Shown here: positions 1-6,404 of the stretch, piece by piece | Position numbering within the stretch: position 1 is the stretch's first letter | Layout of the letters: the number at the start of each line of letters is the position of its first letter | Source of the DNA: JACTUA01 sp035506435 | GTDB taxonomy: Archaea; Halobacteriota; Methanomicrobia; Methanomicrobiales; JACTUA01 | Assembly: GCA_035506435.1 (NCBI GenBank) | Contig: DATJPK010000090.1 | Span: forward strand, 1 to 14,348 | Direction of reading: 5' to 3' | Length of the DNA stretch: 14,348 nucleotides | The notes under the pieces: generated by a model | The model's input: the letters and a program-made list of their open reading frames with translations, nothing else | What the model was told of the DNA's origin: nothing | Database searches by the model: none | Translations under genes and position numbers: made by a program

Positions 1-723
1 GGCATCCGCTCCCCGGACCAGGACCACCGAGATGGTACGGTCGCTCCCGTCCGTAAGGGCCTGGTGGATGAGGAACTCGCACGCGGCCTCCAGGTCCTCC
101 CGGTACCGGTTGACGATATCGAGGATCCTCTCCTTCTTCACGACATCATGGAGGCCGTCGGAGGAGAGGAGCAGGATCGAGTCACCGAGGCCGGTAGTCG
201 ATATATCGGATTCCTTCAGGACCCGGGGCGCGCCGAGGGTATGAGAGAGCATCTGCTCGCAGCCACCCCGGCCCTTCGGGGCCCGGACCCCGGAACCGGT
301 GTTTCTCCCGGGGGGGACGTGCTCACGGGGAGTCCTGATACGGTCCGGACCGACGAAACAGGCCCCTCCCTCCCCGGTATCGAGGAGCGTGCATATCATC
401 TCCGGATCAATCATGCAGGCTGACAGCCTGGTGGACATCCCCTCCCTGTCCCGGGATTTCTTCGATTCCGCGCGGATCTCGGTATCGGCCCTCAGGACGG
501 CGCTTGCCAGTATGGTCGGAGGGGGGCGGCCATTCGCGTCGTGGATCTCGTCCCGCAGGCACCGGATGGCGATGTCACTCGCGACCTGCCCGCCCGGCCG
601 GAGGACATCGCCGCTTGCCAGGGCAAAGACATGGTACTCCCCCAGCTGTTCAGCGATGATCGCATCATCGTTTGTTGCACGGACCCCTCTCTCGGAGAGC
701 GACGCGTACCGGATGGCGTTCAT
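1..723 (-). CDS. PP2C-like protein phosphatase, degenerate active site (partial, C-terminus off window)
   Basis: Translating the minus strand from the ATG at 723 gives 241 codons open to the window edge, so the 3' end is missing. The fold signature is PP2C (PPM) serine/threonine phosphatase: an NDDA motif at residues 18-21 (family R-x-N-E-D), a GMSTRL segment at 95-100 (family GMGTT) and SSDGLHDVV at 187-195, whose Asp189 matches a metal-binding Asp. Other catalytic positions are altered. The usual ADGxGG box reads ASGDVLRPGG at 36-45, so its metal-binding Asp is Ser37. The GDSR box is replaced by GEGG near 117-120, and the final DN pair is DR at 228-229. I infer a divergent phosphatase or a non-catalytic pseudophosphatase. 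It is cytosolic, with no signal or membrane segment. A TATA-like box about 26 bp upstream of the start suggests a leaderless or nearly leaderless transcript. The substrate is unknown. Confidence 0.72.
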   Translation of the reverse strand, partial: MNAIRYASLSERGVRATNDDAIIAEQLGEYHVFALASGDVLRPGGQVASDIAIRCLRDEIHDANGRPPPTILASAVLRADTEIRAESKKSRDREGMSTRLSACMIDPEMICTLLDTGEGGACFVGPDRIRTPREHVPPGRNTGSGVRAPKGRGGCEQMLSHTLGAPRVLKESDISTTGLGDSILLLSSDGLHDVVKKERILDIVNRYREDLEAACEFLIHQALTDGSDRTISVVLVRGADA

Positions 724-745
724 GGGCAGGGGATAACCCCTTTCT

Positions 746-754
746 CTTATAATC
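746..754 (-). promoter_or_regulatory. Probable TATA box of the PP2C-like gene
   Basis: On the minus strand the bases here read ATTATAAG, preceded by a purine-rich GAAAGG that could serve as a BRE. The centre is about 26 bp upstream of the ATG at 723, so transcription would begin at or within a few bases of the start codon. A GGGG-ATAA-CCCC inverted repeat (729-740) lies between box and start. Assigned by position and sequence only. Confidence 0.45.
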
Positions 755-785
755 CTTTCGAGGTTAAGCGGATTTTGGAACAAAG

Positions 786-832
786 AAACCGGTTTGAAAC
801 AGGGAACGGGAGGGTACCCGGTAGCCTACCCT
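786..832 (-). terminator. Possible weak terminator or 3' hairpins after the siroheme protein gene
   Basis: A 6-bp inverted repeat (AGGGTA 811-816, TACCCT 827-832) straddles the stop codon of the minus-strand gene. It is followed, reading on the minus strand, by a 10-bp palindrome AAACCGGTTT (786-795) and a pyrimidine stretch (TTTCTTTG). There is no uninterrupted T run, so a terminator role is weakly supported. Confidence 0.2.
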
Positions 833-1695
833 TCCACGAGAGCGTGGATGGCCTCCCTGAACTTATCGTATTCCAGGTCATCGAGCTGCTCGGGGAGGAG
901 GCTCCCGCTCGATGCCTGCCGGTAGATCCAGTAGATGATCTTATCCACGACCCGGATGACGTCCTCGGGGGTCTTCACCGTGATGAGGTGCCGCCCGATC
1001 TTCGGGTGCCGGCCCCGGTGACCCCCGACGGTGATCCGGTACTCGGGCTCCTCTCCCCGGAGGATCCCGAACGGGCAGGGCATGATGCAGAACCCGCACT
1101 CCATGCACATCCCCTTGTCCATCACGATGACCCCGTCCTCGACAACGATGGCCTTCTCGCGGCAGTAGTGGGTGCAGGTCCCGCAGCCGGTGCAGAGGCC
1201 GGGGTCCCGGACGGGCTTCCGGACGCCGGTGATGCCAATCTCGTTCAACCGCTCGCTCTCGCACCCGTTCGGGCATGCCGAGATGGCGATCCTGACCTTC
1301 ACCGGGAGCTCTTTCCCGAAGAACCGGCGGTCGATCTCCTTTGCAAGACCCACCGAGTCGATGTTCGCGAACTTGCAGTGCCGGGTCCCGAGGCAGGCAG
1401 TCACGTTCACCACCTCTTCGCGCTCGGCGCCGAGGGGGGTGCCGTTCGCCCCGAGCTCGGCGAGGAGCCCCTCGAGCCGGGCCGGGTCGACGTGGGGGAG
1501 CTCCACGGTCTGGCGGGTGGTCAGGTGCACGGCCTCCACGCCATGCCGCTCCGCGATTTCCCCGATCCCCTTCAGCTGGGCAGGGGTGGCCATCCCGGCC
1601 GGCATCCGGAGCCGGACGATGCAGAACTCAGGGTCCCGCTCGGTGATAATCCCCCCGCGGGTGGTGAAACCCGGATCGTATTTTTTCCGGACCAT
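826..1695 (-). CDS. Siroheme sulfite/nitrite-reductase-like protein with two 4Fe-4S ferredoxin clusters (Dsr-LP type)
   Basis: The 289-residue protein is a compact sulfite-reductase-like enzyme of the kind found in many methanogens. Residues about 15-85 form the nitrite/sulfite reductase ferredoxin-like half domain, including TTRQT at 59-63. The coupled siroheme/4Fe-4S site is shown by CLGTRHC (Cys101, Cys107) and CPNGC (Cys141, Cys145). Two ferredoxin motifs follow: Cys168/171/174/178 and Cys197/200/203/207. By family knowledge it should take electrons from its ferredoxin clusters to siroheme. Whether the substrate is sulfite, nitrite or something else is not known for these small proteins. 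They resemble the C-terminal half of the F420-dependent sulfite reductase Fsr, but the F420-binding half is absent here. The start is supported by AAGGAG on the minus strand at 1702-1707. It is divergent from the unit at 1777-3597 across 81 bp. Confidence 0.88.
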   Translation of the reverse strand: MVRKKYDPGFTTRGGIITERDPEFCIVRLRMPAGMATPAQLKGIGEIAERHGVEAVHLTTRQTVELPHVDPARLEGLLAELGANGTPLGAEREEVVNVTACLGTRHCKFANIDSVGLAKEIDRRFFGKELPVKVRIAISACPNGCESERLNEIGITGVRKPVRDPGLCTGCGTCTHYCREKAIVVEDGVIVMDKGMCMECGFCIMPCPFGILRGEEPEYRITVGGHRGRHPKIGRHLITVKTPEDVIRVVDKIIYWIYRQASSGSLLPEQLDDLEYDKFREAIHALVEG

Positions 1696-1776
1696 GCAGT
1701 ACTCCTTGGACGATGTTAATAGATAGATATTACCAAAGGAAAATAATCATATAGAGTTATATCAACCTTAGTAGGT
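1696..1776. promoter_or_regulatory. Divergent promoter region between the siroheme protein and the coiled-coil/DsrE unit
   Basis: This 81-bp stretch is strikingly AT-rich in a GC-rich context. TATA-like strings occur on both strands: CATATAG near 1749-1755 for the plus strand, which would place the transcript start close to the ATG at 1777, and CTATATGA (complement of about 1746-1753) for the minus strand, leaving a short leader that contains the AAGGAG site. The shared region suggests both directions could be co-regulated. Exact start sites cannot be fixed by eye. Confidence 0.5.
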
Positions 1777-2346
1777 ATGACCCGGGAATCGGAATACATG
1801 GAGGCTTTTTTCGGCGTGGAGCTCGGCGCCAAGTTCTCCGATATGGTGAACGAGCTGAAGGAACTGGAGGTGAACTTAAAGGAGCTCTCCCAGGACATGG
1901 CAAAACTCAGCACGACCATGCCGCCCGACGAGTTCCAGGGGATGCTGAAGGAGTGCAGGGCCGCGGCGTACGAGTTTGCCCAGCAGGTGAAGGACGTCAG
2001 GCAGTTCCTCGAGTTCTACCTCAAGTCCGACAAGACCGCGACCCACATCACCCTCGAGCGTGACGCGTACATGAAGATCTACCAGATCTTCAAGTGGGAC
2101 GGGAACGACGTCCGGGACCTCAGGGGATGGCTCCGGGATCTCCGGGACATCACCGACAAGATCGGGCTCCACATGGAGGACCTCGTGAACTTCCAGAAAC
2201 TCACGGCCCGCCCGGTCCCCGAGGACCTGTCCAGGGTGCCGGTCTATGCCATCGACCGGCACGGGTACTGCCTCATGGGGAAGGGGTACGACCAGGTCAT
2301 CCACGTCGACGAGCTGAGGGAGCAGCTGGCCGGGGATACGGCATAA
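1777..2346 (+). CDS. Coiled-coil protein of unknown function
   Basis: I do not recognise this 189-residue protein. It is rich in charged residues and helix formers. Residues about 22-45 have a heptad-like pattern of Leu, Val and Met suggesting a short coiled coil, and 60-85 and 95-142 also look helical. The last 45 residues are different in character (Pro- and Val-rich, with RHGYC around Cys165) and may be a small separate domain. There are two cysteines (60 and 165), no signal peptide and no membrane segment. The next gene, a DsrE multidomain protein, begins 9 bases after this stop with no clear ribosome site of its own, so the two are probably cotranscribed and translationally coupled. A role as scaffold or partner of the DsrE protein is an inference. 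An in-frame ATG at 1798 is a possible alternative start, as neither has a strong Shine-Dalgarno site. Confidence 0.7.
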   Translation: MTRESEYMEAFFGVELGAKFSDMVNELKELEVNLKELSQDMAKLSTTMPPDEFQGMLKECRAAAYEFAQQVKDVRQFLEFYLKSDKTATHITLERDAYMKIYQIFKWDGNDVRDLRGWLRDLRDITDKIGLHMEDLVNFQKLTARPVPEDLSRVPVYAIDRHGYCLMGKGYDQVIHVDELREQLAGDTA

Positions 2347-2355
2347 GACCTTCCC

Positions 2356-3597
2356 ATGGCCTCGCACCTCTTTCTGCTCGGGAGCGCGCTCTCCGCCGAG
2401 CGCCTCTCCTGGATTGCGGACGCGCTCAAGATCTGCTTCGTTAACCGGATCCCGGAGTCCTTCCGCGGACCCCACACGGGCCAGGAACCTGCTGTCTCCT
2501 TCTTCCTCACCGGGGATGCCCTCCACAGCCTCCACGAAAGGGAGACCCTGCCTTTCTGGGAGAGCATCCTCTCCCTCCCGTCCGTCCGGGTCACCTGTGA
2601 CCGGGAGGAGATGGACCTCAGGGGCCTTTCGCTTGACTCCCTGAGGATGAAGTACCCGGGGACACTCCTCGACCAGAACGGGAGGAGGATCAGCCACCCC
2701 CGTTCCTTCTGGAGGGGGCTTGTCCAGGCCGCGAGGAGGACCGTGCCCGGGGCCACCGCCCTCGGGTACCTGCTCCTGGAATCGCCCTACATGAACCGGG
2801 CACCCGTCCGCGCCATCTCCTGCCTCCTTGGCGCCCTCGAGGAGGGGTTGACCGCCGACCTCTATGCCTACCTCGACGGGGTCCATGCCGGGCACATGAA
2901 CCAGAAGCCGTCGGAGCGCAGGAACATCGGGAAGGGGATAGAGGAGCTCGACGCCGTGGCCCGGAAGAGGGGGCTCCCCTTCCAGGTCCTCGCCTGCGAG
3001 AGCTGCGCCGCAGCGAGGGGTTACTGCACCTGGGATGACGGGAGGGGGATCTCGGTCTCGACATGCGCCATCGGGCCCATGAAGATCCGGAACCTCGGGA
3101 CCATGGCAGGCCGGTTTTCCCAGCCCCGGGTTATCCTCGGGGAGACCGGGGGCCTCGTCTCCCTGGAGAGGGAGTCAAGGCCTGTCCCCGATGCATGGCT
3201 CGGGGACGGTACCGGGATCCCTCCGGTCCTCATCCTTGTCACCCACAGCCCGTACGAAACGGACTACAGCTTCGGCGCCCTCACCCTCGCCATCGCCTGT
3301 GCCCACCTGGGCATCCCGACCCGGGTCGTTTTCCTCGAGGACGGGGTCTATGCCCTGTCGGGTACCCATTCGACCGAGCCGGACGACCTCTCCTGCAATA
3401 TCCAGGACATCGCCGATGCGGCCGACGGGACCGGGCTCCAGCTCTACGCCTTCCTGCCCTCGCTCCATGCGCGGTCGCTCGAGAAGAACCCGAGATTCAC
3501 GGCCGTGTACGACATCGGTATGAAGGAGTTCGAGGAGATCCTCTTCTCCACCCCGAAAGGGGCGGGGGGGAATCACCAGCGGATCCTTTTCTTCTGA
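2356..3597 (+). CDS. Multidomain DsrE/DsrF-type sulfur-carrier-like protein
   Basis: This 413-residue protein appears to hold two clear DsrE-family modules and probably a third. The middle module (about 133-265) has the DsrE/TusD layout: a hydrophobic strand, a paired helix with Ala-rich turn, a strand ending in YLDGVHAG (170-178), then LACESCAAARG at 212-222. That last segment aligns with the DsrE/TusD active-site loop, so Cys214 or Cys217 is the likely persulfide-carrying residue. The C-terminal module (about 289-395) resembles DsrF/TusC (ILVTHSPYETDYSFGALTLA, 293-312; VVFLEDGVYAL, 324-334) but lacks an obvious active Cys in that loop. The N-terminal 115 residues have a similar but weaker pattern (SFFLTGDALHSL, 48-59). 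DsrE, DsrF and DsrH are normally separate subunits of a sulfur-relay hexamer, so this would be a natural fusion. Function in sulfur transfer is inferred. It sits 9 bases after the coiled-coil gene and opposite a siroheme protein. Confidence 0.72.
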   Translation: MASHLFLLGSALSAERLSWIADALKICFVNRIPESFRGPHTGQEPAVSFFLTGDALHSLHERETLPFWESILSLPSVRVTCDREEMDLRGLSLDSLRMKYPGTLLDQNGRRISHPRSFWRGLVQAARRTVPGATALGYLLLESPYMNRAPVRAISCLLGALEEGLTADLYAYLDGVHAGHMNQKPSERRNIGKGIEELDAVARKRGLPFQVLACESCAAARGYCTWDDGRGISVSTCAIGPMKIRNLGTMAGRFSQPRVILGETGGLVSLERESRPVPDAWLGDGTGIPPVLILVTHSPYETDYSFGALTLAIACAHLGIPTRVVFLEDGVYALSGTHSTEPDDLSCNIQDIADAADGTGLQLYAFLPSLHARSLEKNPRFTAVYDIGMKEFEEILFSTPKGAGGNHQRILFF

Positions 3598-3637
3598 CGG
3601 CAGAAGGGACCGGGCTCCGGCAGGGGATCGCCGGGAC

Positions 3638-4387
3638 CTACTGGCCTCCCGAACCGCTCATCGCTGCCCCCACCGCGCCGACGACCTGGGGGTCGGGGGG
3701 GACGAAAACGTGCCTCCCCGTCTCCTCTTCGAGGAGGACCCGCACGCAGCCGTTCAGCGCGACGCCGCCCGCGAAGAAGATCTTTCCCTCCGGCGCGACC
3801 CGCTTTAAAAGGCCTGCCGAACGGCTCACGATGGCCTTGTGGATCCCGAGCGCGACCTCGTTCCGGTCTGCACCCTGCGAGAGGAGGGACACGACCTCGG
3901 ATTCCGCGAACACGGTGCACATGCTGGTGATCTTCACGGTCTGGTGTGCCGAGAGGGCGGCCACCGCGAACTCTTCGAGGGTGAACCCGAGGGCGGTCGC
4001 CATGACCTCGAGGAAACGCCCCGTCCCCGCTGCGCAGCGGTCGTTCATCTCGAATTTGCACAGGTGACCGGAGGGATCCAGGGAAATGGCCTTCGTGTCC
4101 TGCCCGCCGATATCGAGGATCGAACTGCAATCATGGGAAAAATAGCATGCACCCAGGGCAAAAGCCGTGATCTCGCTGACCACCTGGCAGTCGAGATGCG
4201 CCCGGGCCAGGTGCCGCCCGTATCCTGTCGCGGTGATCACTTCGAAAACCGCGCCGTCCATGATGCGGCGCACCGTTTCGAGCGGGTCGGGGGAGGTGAC
4301 CGCCTTGCGGGCGAGGACAAGCCTGCCGTCCTCAAGAACGGCAAGCTTGGTGGTCCGCGACCCGATGTCAATTCCTGCGCATCTCAT
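3638..4387 (-). CDS. BadF/BadG/HgdC-type activating ATPase of the double-cubane protein
   Basis: The 249-residue product matches the 2-hydroxyacyl-CoA dehydratase activator family (ASKHA fold ATPases) in full length. It has GIDIGS at 5-10 (phosphate 1 loop), DIGGQD at 92-97 (phosphate 2), MNDRCAAGTGRF at 114-125, TSMCTVFAESE at 154-164 and FFAGGVALN at 204-212 near the adenosine site. Cys118 and Cys157 match the cysteines that hold one 4Fe-4S cluster between two subunits of a homodimer. The family couples ATP hydrolysis to injection of a very low-potential electron into a partner reductase. The start ATG at 4387 overlaps the stop of the preceding gene as ATGA, which shows translational coupling; open frame further upstream overlaps that gene and is not used. 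It converges on the DsrE gene with a 40-base gap. Confidence 0.92.
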   Translation of the reverse strand: MRCAGIDIGSRTTKLAVLEDGRLVLARKAVTSPDPLETVRRIMDGAVFEVITATGYGRHLARAHLDCQVVSEITAFALGACYFSHDCSSILDIGGQDTKAISLDPSGHLCKFEMNDRCAAGTGRFLEVMATALGFTLEEFAVAALSAHQTVKITSMCTVFAESEVVSLLSQGADRNEVALGIHKAIVSRSAGLLKRVAPEGKIFFAGGVALNGCVRVLLEEETGRHVFVPPDPQVVGAVGAAMSGSGGQ

Positions 4388-5664
4388 CGCTTCTTCAGGC
4401 GTTCGATGAACGCCTCGATCCTGGTCCGGAGCTGGCCCGCGTCCTCCTGGCCGTAATCGGTCTCCAGGCGCAGGGTCGGTATGCCGGACTGCTCCAGCTC
4501 CTTCTCGACCGGGCCACTCTCCATAATGTAGGGCTGGCAGAACTGGAGGCTGTAGTGGACGACACCCTGTGCATGGAGCTTCTTTGCCATCTCCTTCACG
4601 TACCCGACCCGCGAGGGGTTCGGGGTGAAGACGGCGCAGTCGATGTTGAAGTACCGGTCGGTGATGGCATCGAGCATCTCCTCCACCGTGTCCCCCTTCA
4701 CCTCGGTCAGCCACCGGTTGCCCCGCTCGCCCACGCAGGACTCCTCGCCCACGATCACCGCGCCGCTCGTCTCGATGAGCAGGGGCACCTTCCAGTTCGG
4801 GACAGCCATGGGGCATCCCGAGACGACGACCCGGGTCGTCCCCTTCGGGACAACGCCGTTCTTCTTCTTCGCCCGGAGCTCGAGCTCATCGCAGAGCTGG
4901 TTGACAGCGCCGGTGAACCGGACCGGGTCATCGTAGAAGAAGACCTGGTTCACGAGCAGGGCATCGAGTCCTGATATCGGCGCCGGATCGGCGGCGCGGA
5001 TCGCGGCGAGCCTCTTCACCGCCTTCCGCTTCGCGTTCACGATCCCGACCGCCTTCTTCAGCCCTTCGGGGGTTACCTTCTTCCCGGTCGCCTCCTCCAG
5101 CTTCCCGATGAACTTCCGGTACTCCTCCTTCAGGAGTTCCTTTCCCTTTCCGGTCTTCATCTGGGGAAGGTCCATGACATACAGGTCCCGGAGCAGCGGG
5201 CCCAGGATCTCGTAGGCCTTCTTCTTGCCGTCGCAGGTGTTCTCTCCCACGACGACATCGCAGGCCTCCACGTAGGGGCAGACCTTCCCGAGCTTGAACC
5301 CGAAGGCGGACTTTATGAGGGAGCAGGTGTTCCGCGGGAGGAGTGTCTCCGCCCCTTCAAAGTTGAACTCCGCCCCGGCGCACAGCCCGACCGACACCCC
5401 GTCAACGGCAAGGATCAGTTCCTCGGGGACGAAGACGCAGTACGAGCCGATCACCTTCCGGCCCTCTGCCTTCGCGTCCATGAGCTCCTTGATCCGGAGC
5501 CCGTGGACCTCGCTCATGACGAAGTCGAAATACTTCATCCCCTCCGGCCGGCCCTTCTGCGAGAGGAAGACGTCCGAGTATCCCTTCCCGAGGGCCGCGA
5601 GGAGCACGTCATGGCTCTTCAGGTCAAGGCCCAGCGATGACCACATTTCGGTGTAATCTGACAT
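4384..5664 (-). CDS. Double-cubane-cluster protein (HgdB/2-hydroxyacyl-CoA dehydratase D-like reductase)
   Basis: The 426-residue protein belongs to the HgdA/HgdB-like family but is a single subunit encoded with its activator, which is the arrangement of double-cubane [8Fe-9S] cluster proteins (DCCP, YjiM-like). Conserved Cys-bearing segments are GSYCVF (Cys76), NTCSL (Cys114), VCPYVEAC (Cys129, Cys135), ENTCDGKKK (Cys144), SGCPM (Cys284), EESCVGERG (Cys310) and QFCQPY (Cys376). The NTCDGKK and FCQPY elements are typical of the family. Known DCCPs use ATP-driven electrons to reduce small molecules such as acetylene; the natural substrate is unknown. A true dehydratase would need a second large subunit, which is not here. 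A strong AGGAGG ribosome site (complement of 5675-5680) lies 10 bases before the start. The gene starts 21 bases after the OsmC-like gene and overlaps the activator by 4. Confidence 0.9.
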   Translation of the reverse strand: MSDYTEMWSSLGLDLKSHDVLLAALGKGYSDVFLSQKGRPEGMKYFDFVMSEVHGLRIKELMDAKAEGRKVIGSYCVFVPEELILAVDGVSVGLCAGAEFNFEGAETLLPRNTCSLIKSAFGFKLGKVCPYVEACDVVVGENTCDGKKKAYEILGPLLRDLYVMDLPQMKTGKGKELLKEEYRKFIGKLEEATGKKVTPEGLKKAVGIVNAKRKAVKRLAAIRAADPAPISGLDALLVNQVFFYDDPVRFTGAVNQLCDELELRAKKKNGVVPKGTTRVVVSGCPMAVPNWKVPLLIETSGAVIVGEESCVGERGNRWLTEVKGDTVEEMLDAITDRYFNIDCAVFTPNPSRVGYVKEMAKKLHAQGVVHYSLQFCQPYIMESGPVEKELEQSGIPTLRLETDYGQEDAGQLRTRIEAFIERLKKR

Positions 5665-5685
5665 GTCGGAATAACCTCCTGAATT

Positions 5686-6207
5686 CTAGCTCTTGCTGAC
5701 CACTGCCTTCAGCCGGATGGCGTGGGTAATGGTGTACATCCCCATGCATCCCTTCAGGGCCCGGTCCTTGAGCTCCTGGATCTTCTTGTCAGGGACAGCC
5801 GACTTCACCTCGAGGGCGATGCGGTACTCCTCCACCAGGGGATCCTTTCCCAGGTCGAACTGGGCGAGGTAGTTGAGGTCCGCCTCCACGCGGGTCTTCA
5901 CCTGGTCGATCTTCACCTGCTGCTGCGCCGCCTCGGTCATGAAGGTGCTCGTAAAGCAGGCGGCGAACCAGAAGAGCCCGAATGCCATGGGGCCGGGGAA
6001 TTTCCGGGGCCCCGAGAAGTTCGGGTGCGAGGCCTCCATGGTGTACGTGCCGTCCTTCACGGGCACCGTCGCCCGGAACTGGGGGCCGTCTGCATCAAAG
6101 ACCCATTCACCCTGGATCTTCGCCGTGAACTTCGCTTCCTCCGGGTCTTTCTTCATCTCGTCCCGGTACTCGATGACCTGCGCGAGGTCGATGTTGTTGA
6201 GGGGCAT
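5686..6207 (-). CDS. OsmC-like thiol protein
   Basis: With the start at 6207 the product is 173 residues, close to usual OsmC/Ohr size. The family pattern is clear: an N-terminal beta region (28-62), a long helix with FWFAACFTSTFM at 79-90 carrying Cys84, a strand VEADLNY at 107-113 and a C-terminal helix/strand with KGCMGMYTI at 152-160 carrying Cys154. OsmC/Ohr proteins use two such cysteines to reduce organic hydroperoxides; some members serve other thiol or sulfur roles. I chose the ATG at 6207 because GAGAGG (complement of 6217-6222) lies 9 bases upstream. The frame is open 20 codons further to a TTG at 6267, but that extension covers the ribosome site and the dyad at 6237-6262. It is first gene of an operon with the double-cubane protein and activator, which suggests protection of, or thiol chemistry linked to, an oxygen-sensitive reductase. 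Confidence 0.85.
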   Translation of the reverse strand: MPLNNIDLAQVIEYRDEMKKDPEEAKFTAKIQGEWVFDADGPQFRATVPVKDGTYTMEASHPNFSGPRKFPGPMAFGLFWFAACFTSTFMTEAAQQQVKIDQVKTRVEADLNYLAQFDLGKDPLVEEYRIALEVKSAVPDKKIQELKDRALKGCMGMYTITHAIRLKAVVSKS

Positions 6208-6236
6208 GGTTGAATACCTCTCAAGCATGTGCCGGG

Positions 6237-6262
6237 CTGGTTCATAAAATTGAGTGAACCAG
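6237..6262. promoter_or_regulatory. Perfect 8-bp inverted repeat, candidate operator
   Basis: CTGGTTCA (6237-6244) and TGAACCAG (6255-6262) form a perfect dyad around the AT-rich spacer TAAAATTGAG. A further TGGTTCA half-site lies at 6332-6338, in front of moeA. The dyad is 30-55 bp upstream of the OsmC-like start and overlaps or abuts the likely TATA region on the minus strand, the usual position for an archaeal repressor site. The cognate regulator is not in the window. Confidence 0.5.
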
Positions 6263-6330
6263 GTCAATTTATTATGAATAAGTAGTTAACTCAAGATTAA
6301 ACAGGTATGTTTTAACTTCGTGGAAAAGCA
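6263..6330. promoter_or_regulatory. AT-rich divergent promoter region between the OsmC operon and moeA
   Basis: This is the most AT-rich stretch of the 197-bp gap. It contains TATA-like ATAATAAAT on the minus strand (about 6267-6275), an AGTTAACT palindrome (6284-6291), and an ACTCAA (6289-6294) that is the inverse of TTGAGT at 6250-6255. For the plus strand a strong AAGGAGG (6364-6370) is too far from the moeA ATG to serve it; the nearer GGAG at 6395-6398 probably does. Promoter boundaries are approximate. Confidence 0.4.
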
Positions 6331-6404
6331 ATGGTTCATGTGGAAACCGCAGGGGGCCGGGACAAGGAGGATCCCCGACCCGTTGACAGCCTTCGGAGTA
6401 TCCC

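Noticed and set aside
541..1719. 392-codon plus-strand open frame opposite the siroheme protein
   Set aside because: The opposite strand has a full domain match with all expected cysteines and a good ribosome site; this frame is low-complexity and crosses two minus-strand genes.
4384..5664. Annotation as (R)-2-hydroxyglutaryl-CoA dehydratase subunit
   Set aside because: There is only one large subunit beside the activator; known dehydratases need two. The arrangement and Cys pattern fit the double-cubane reductase group better.
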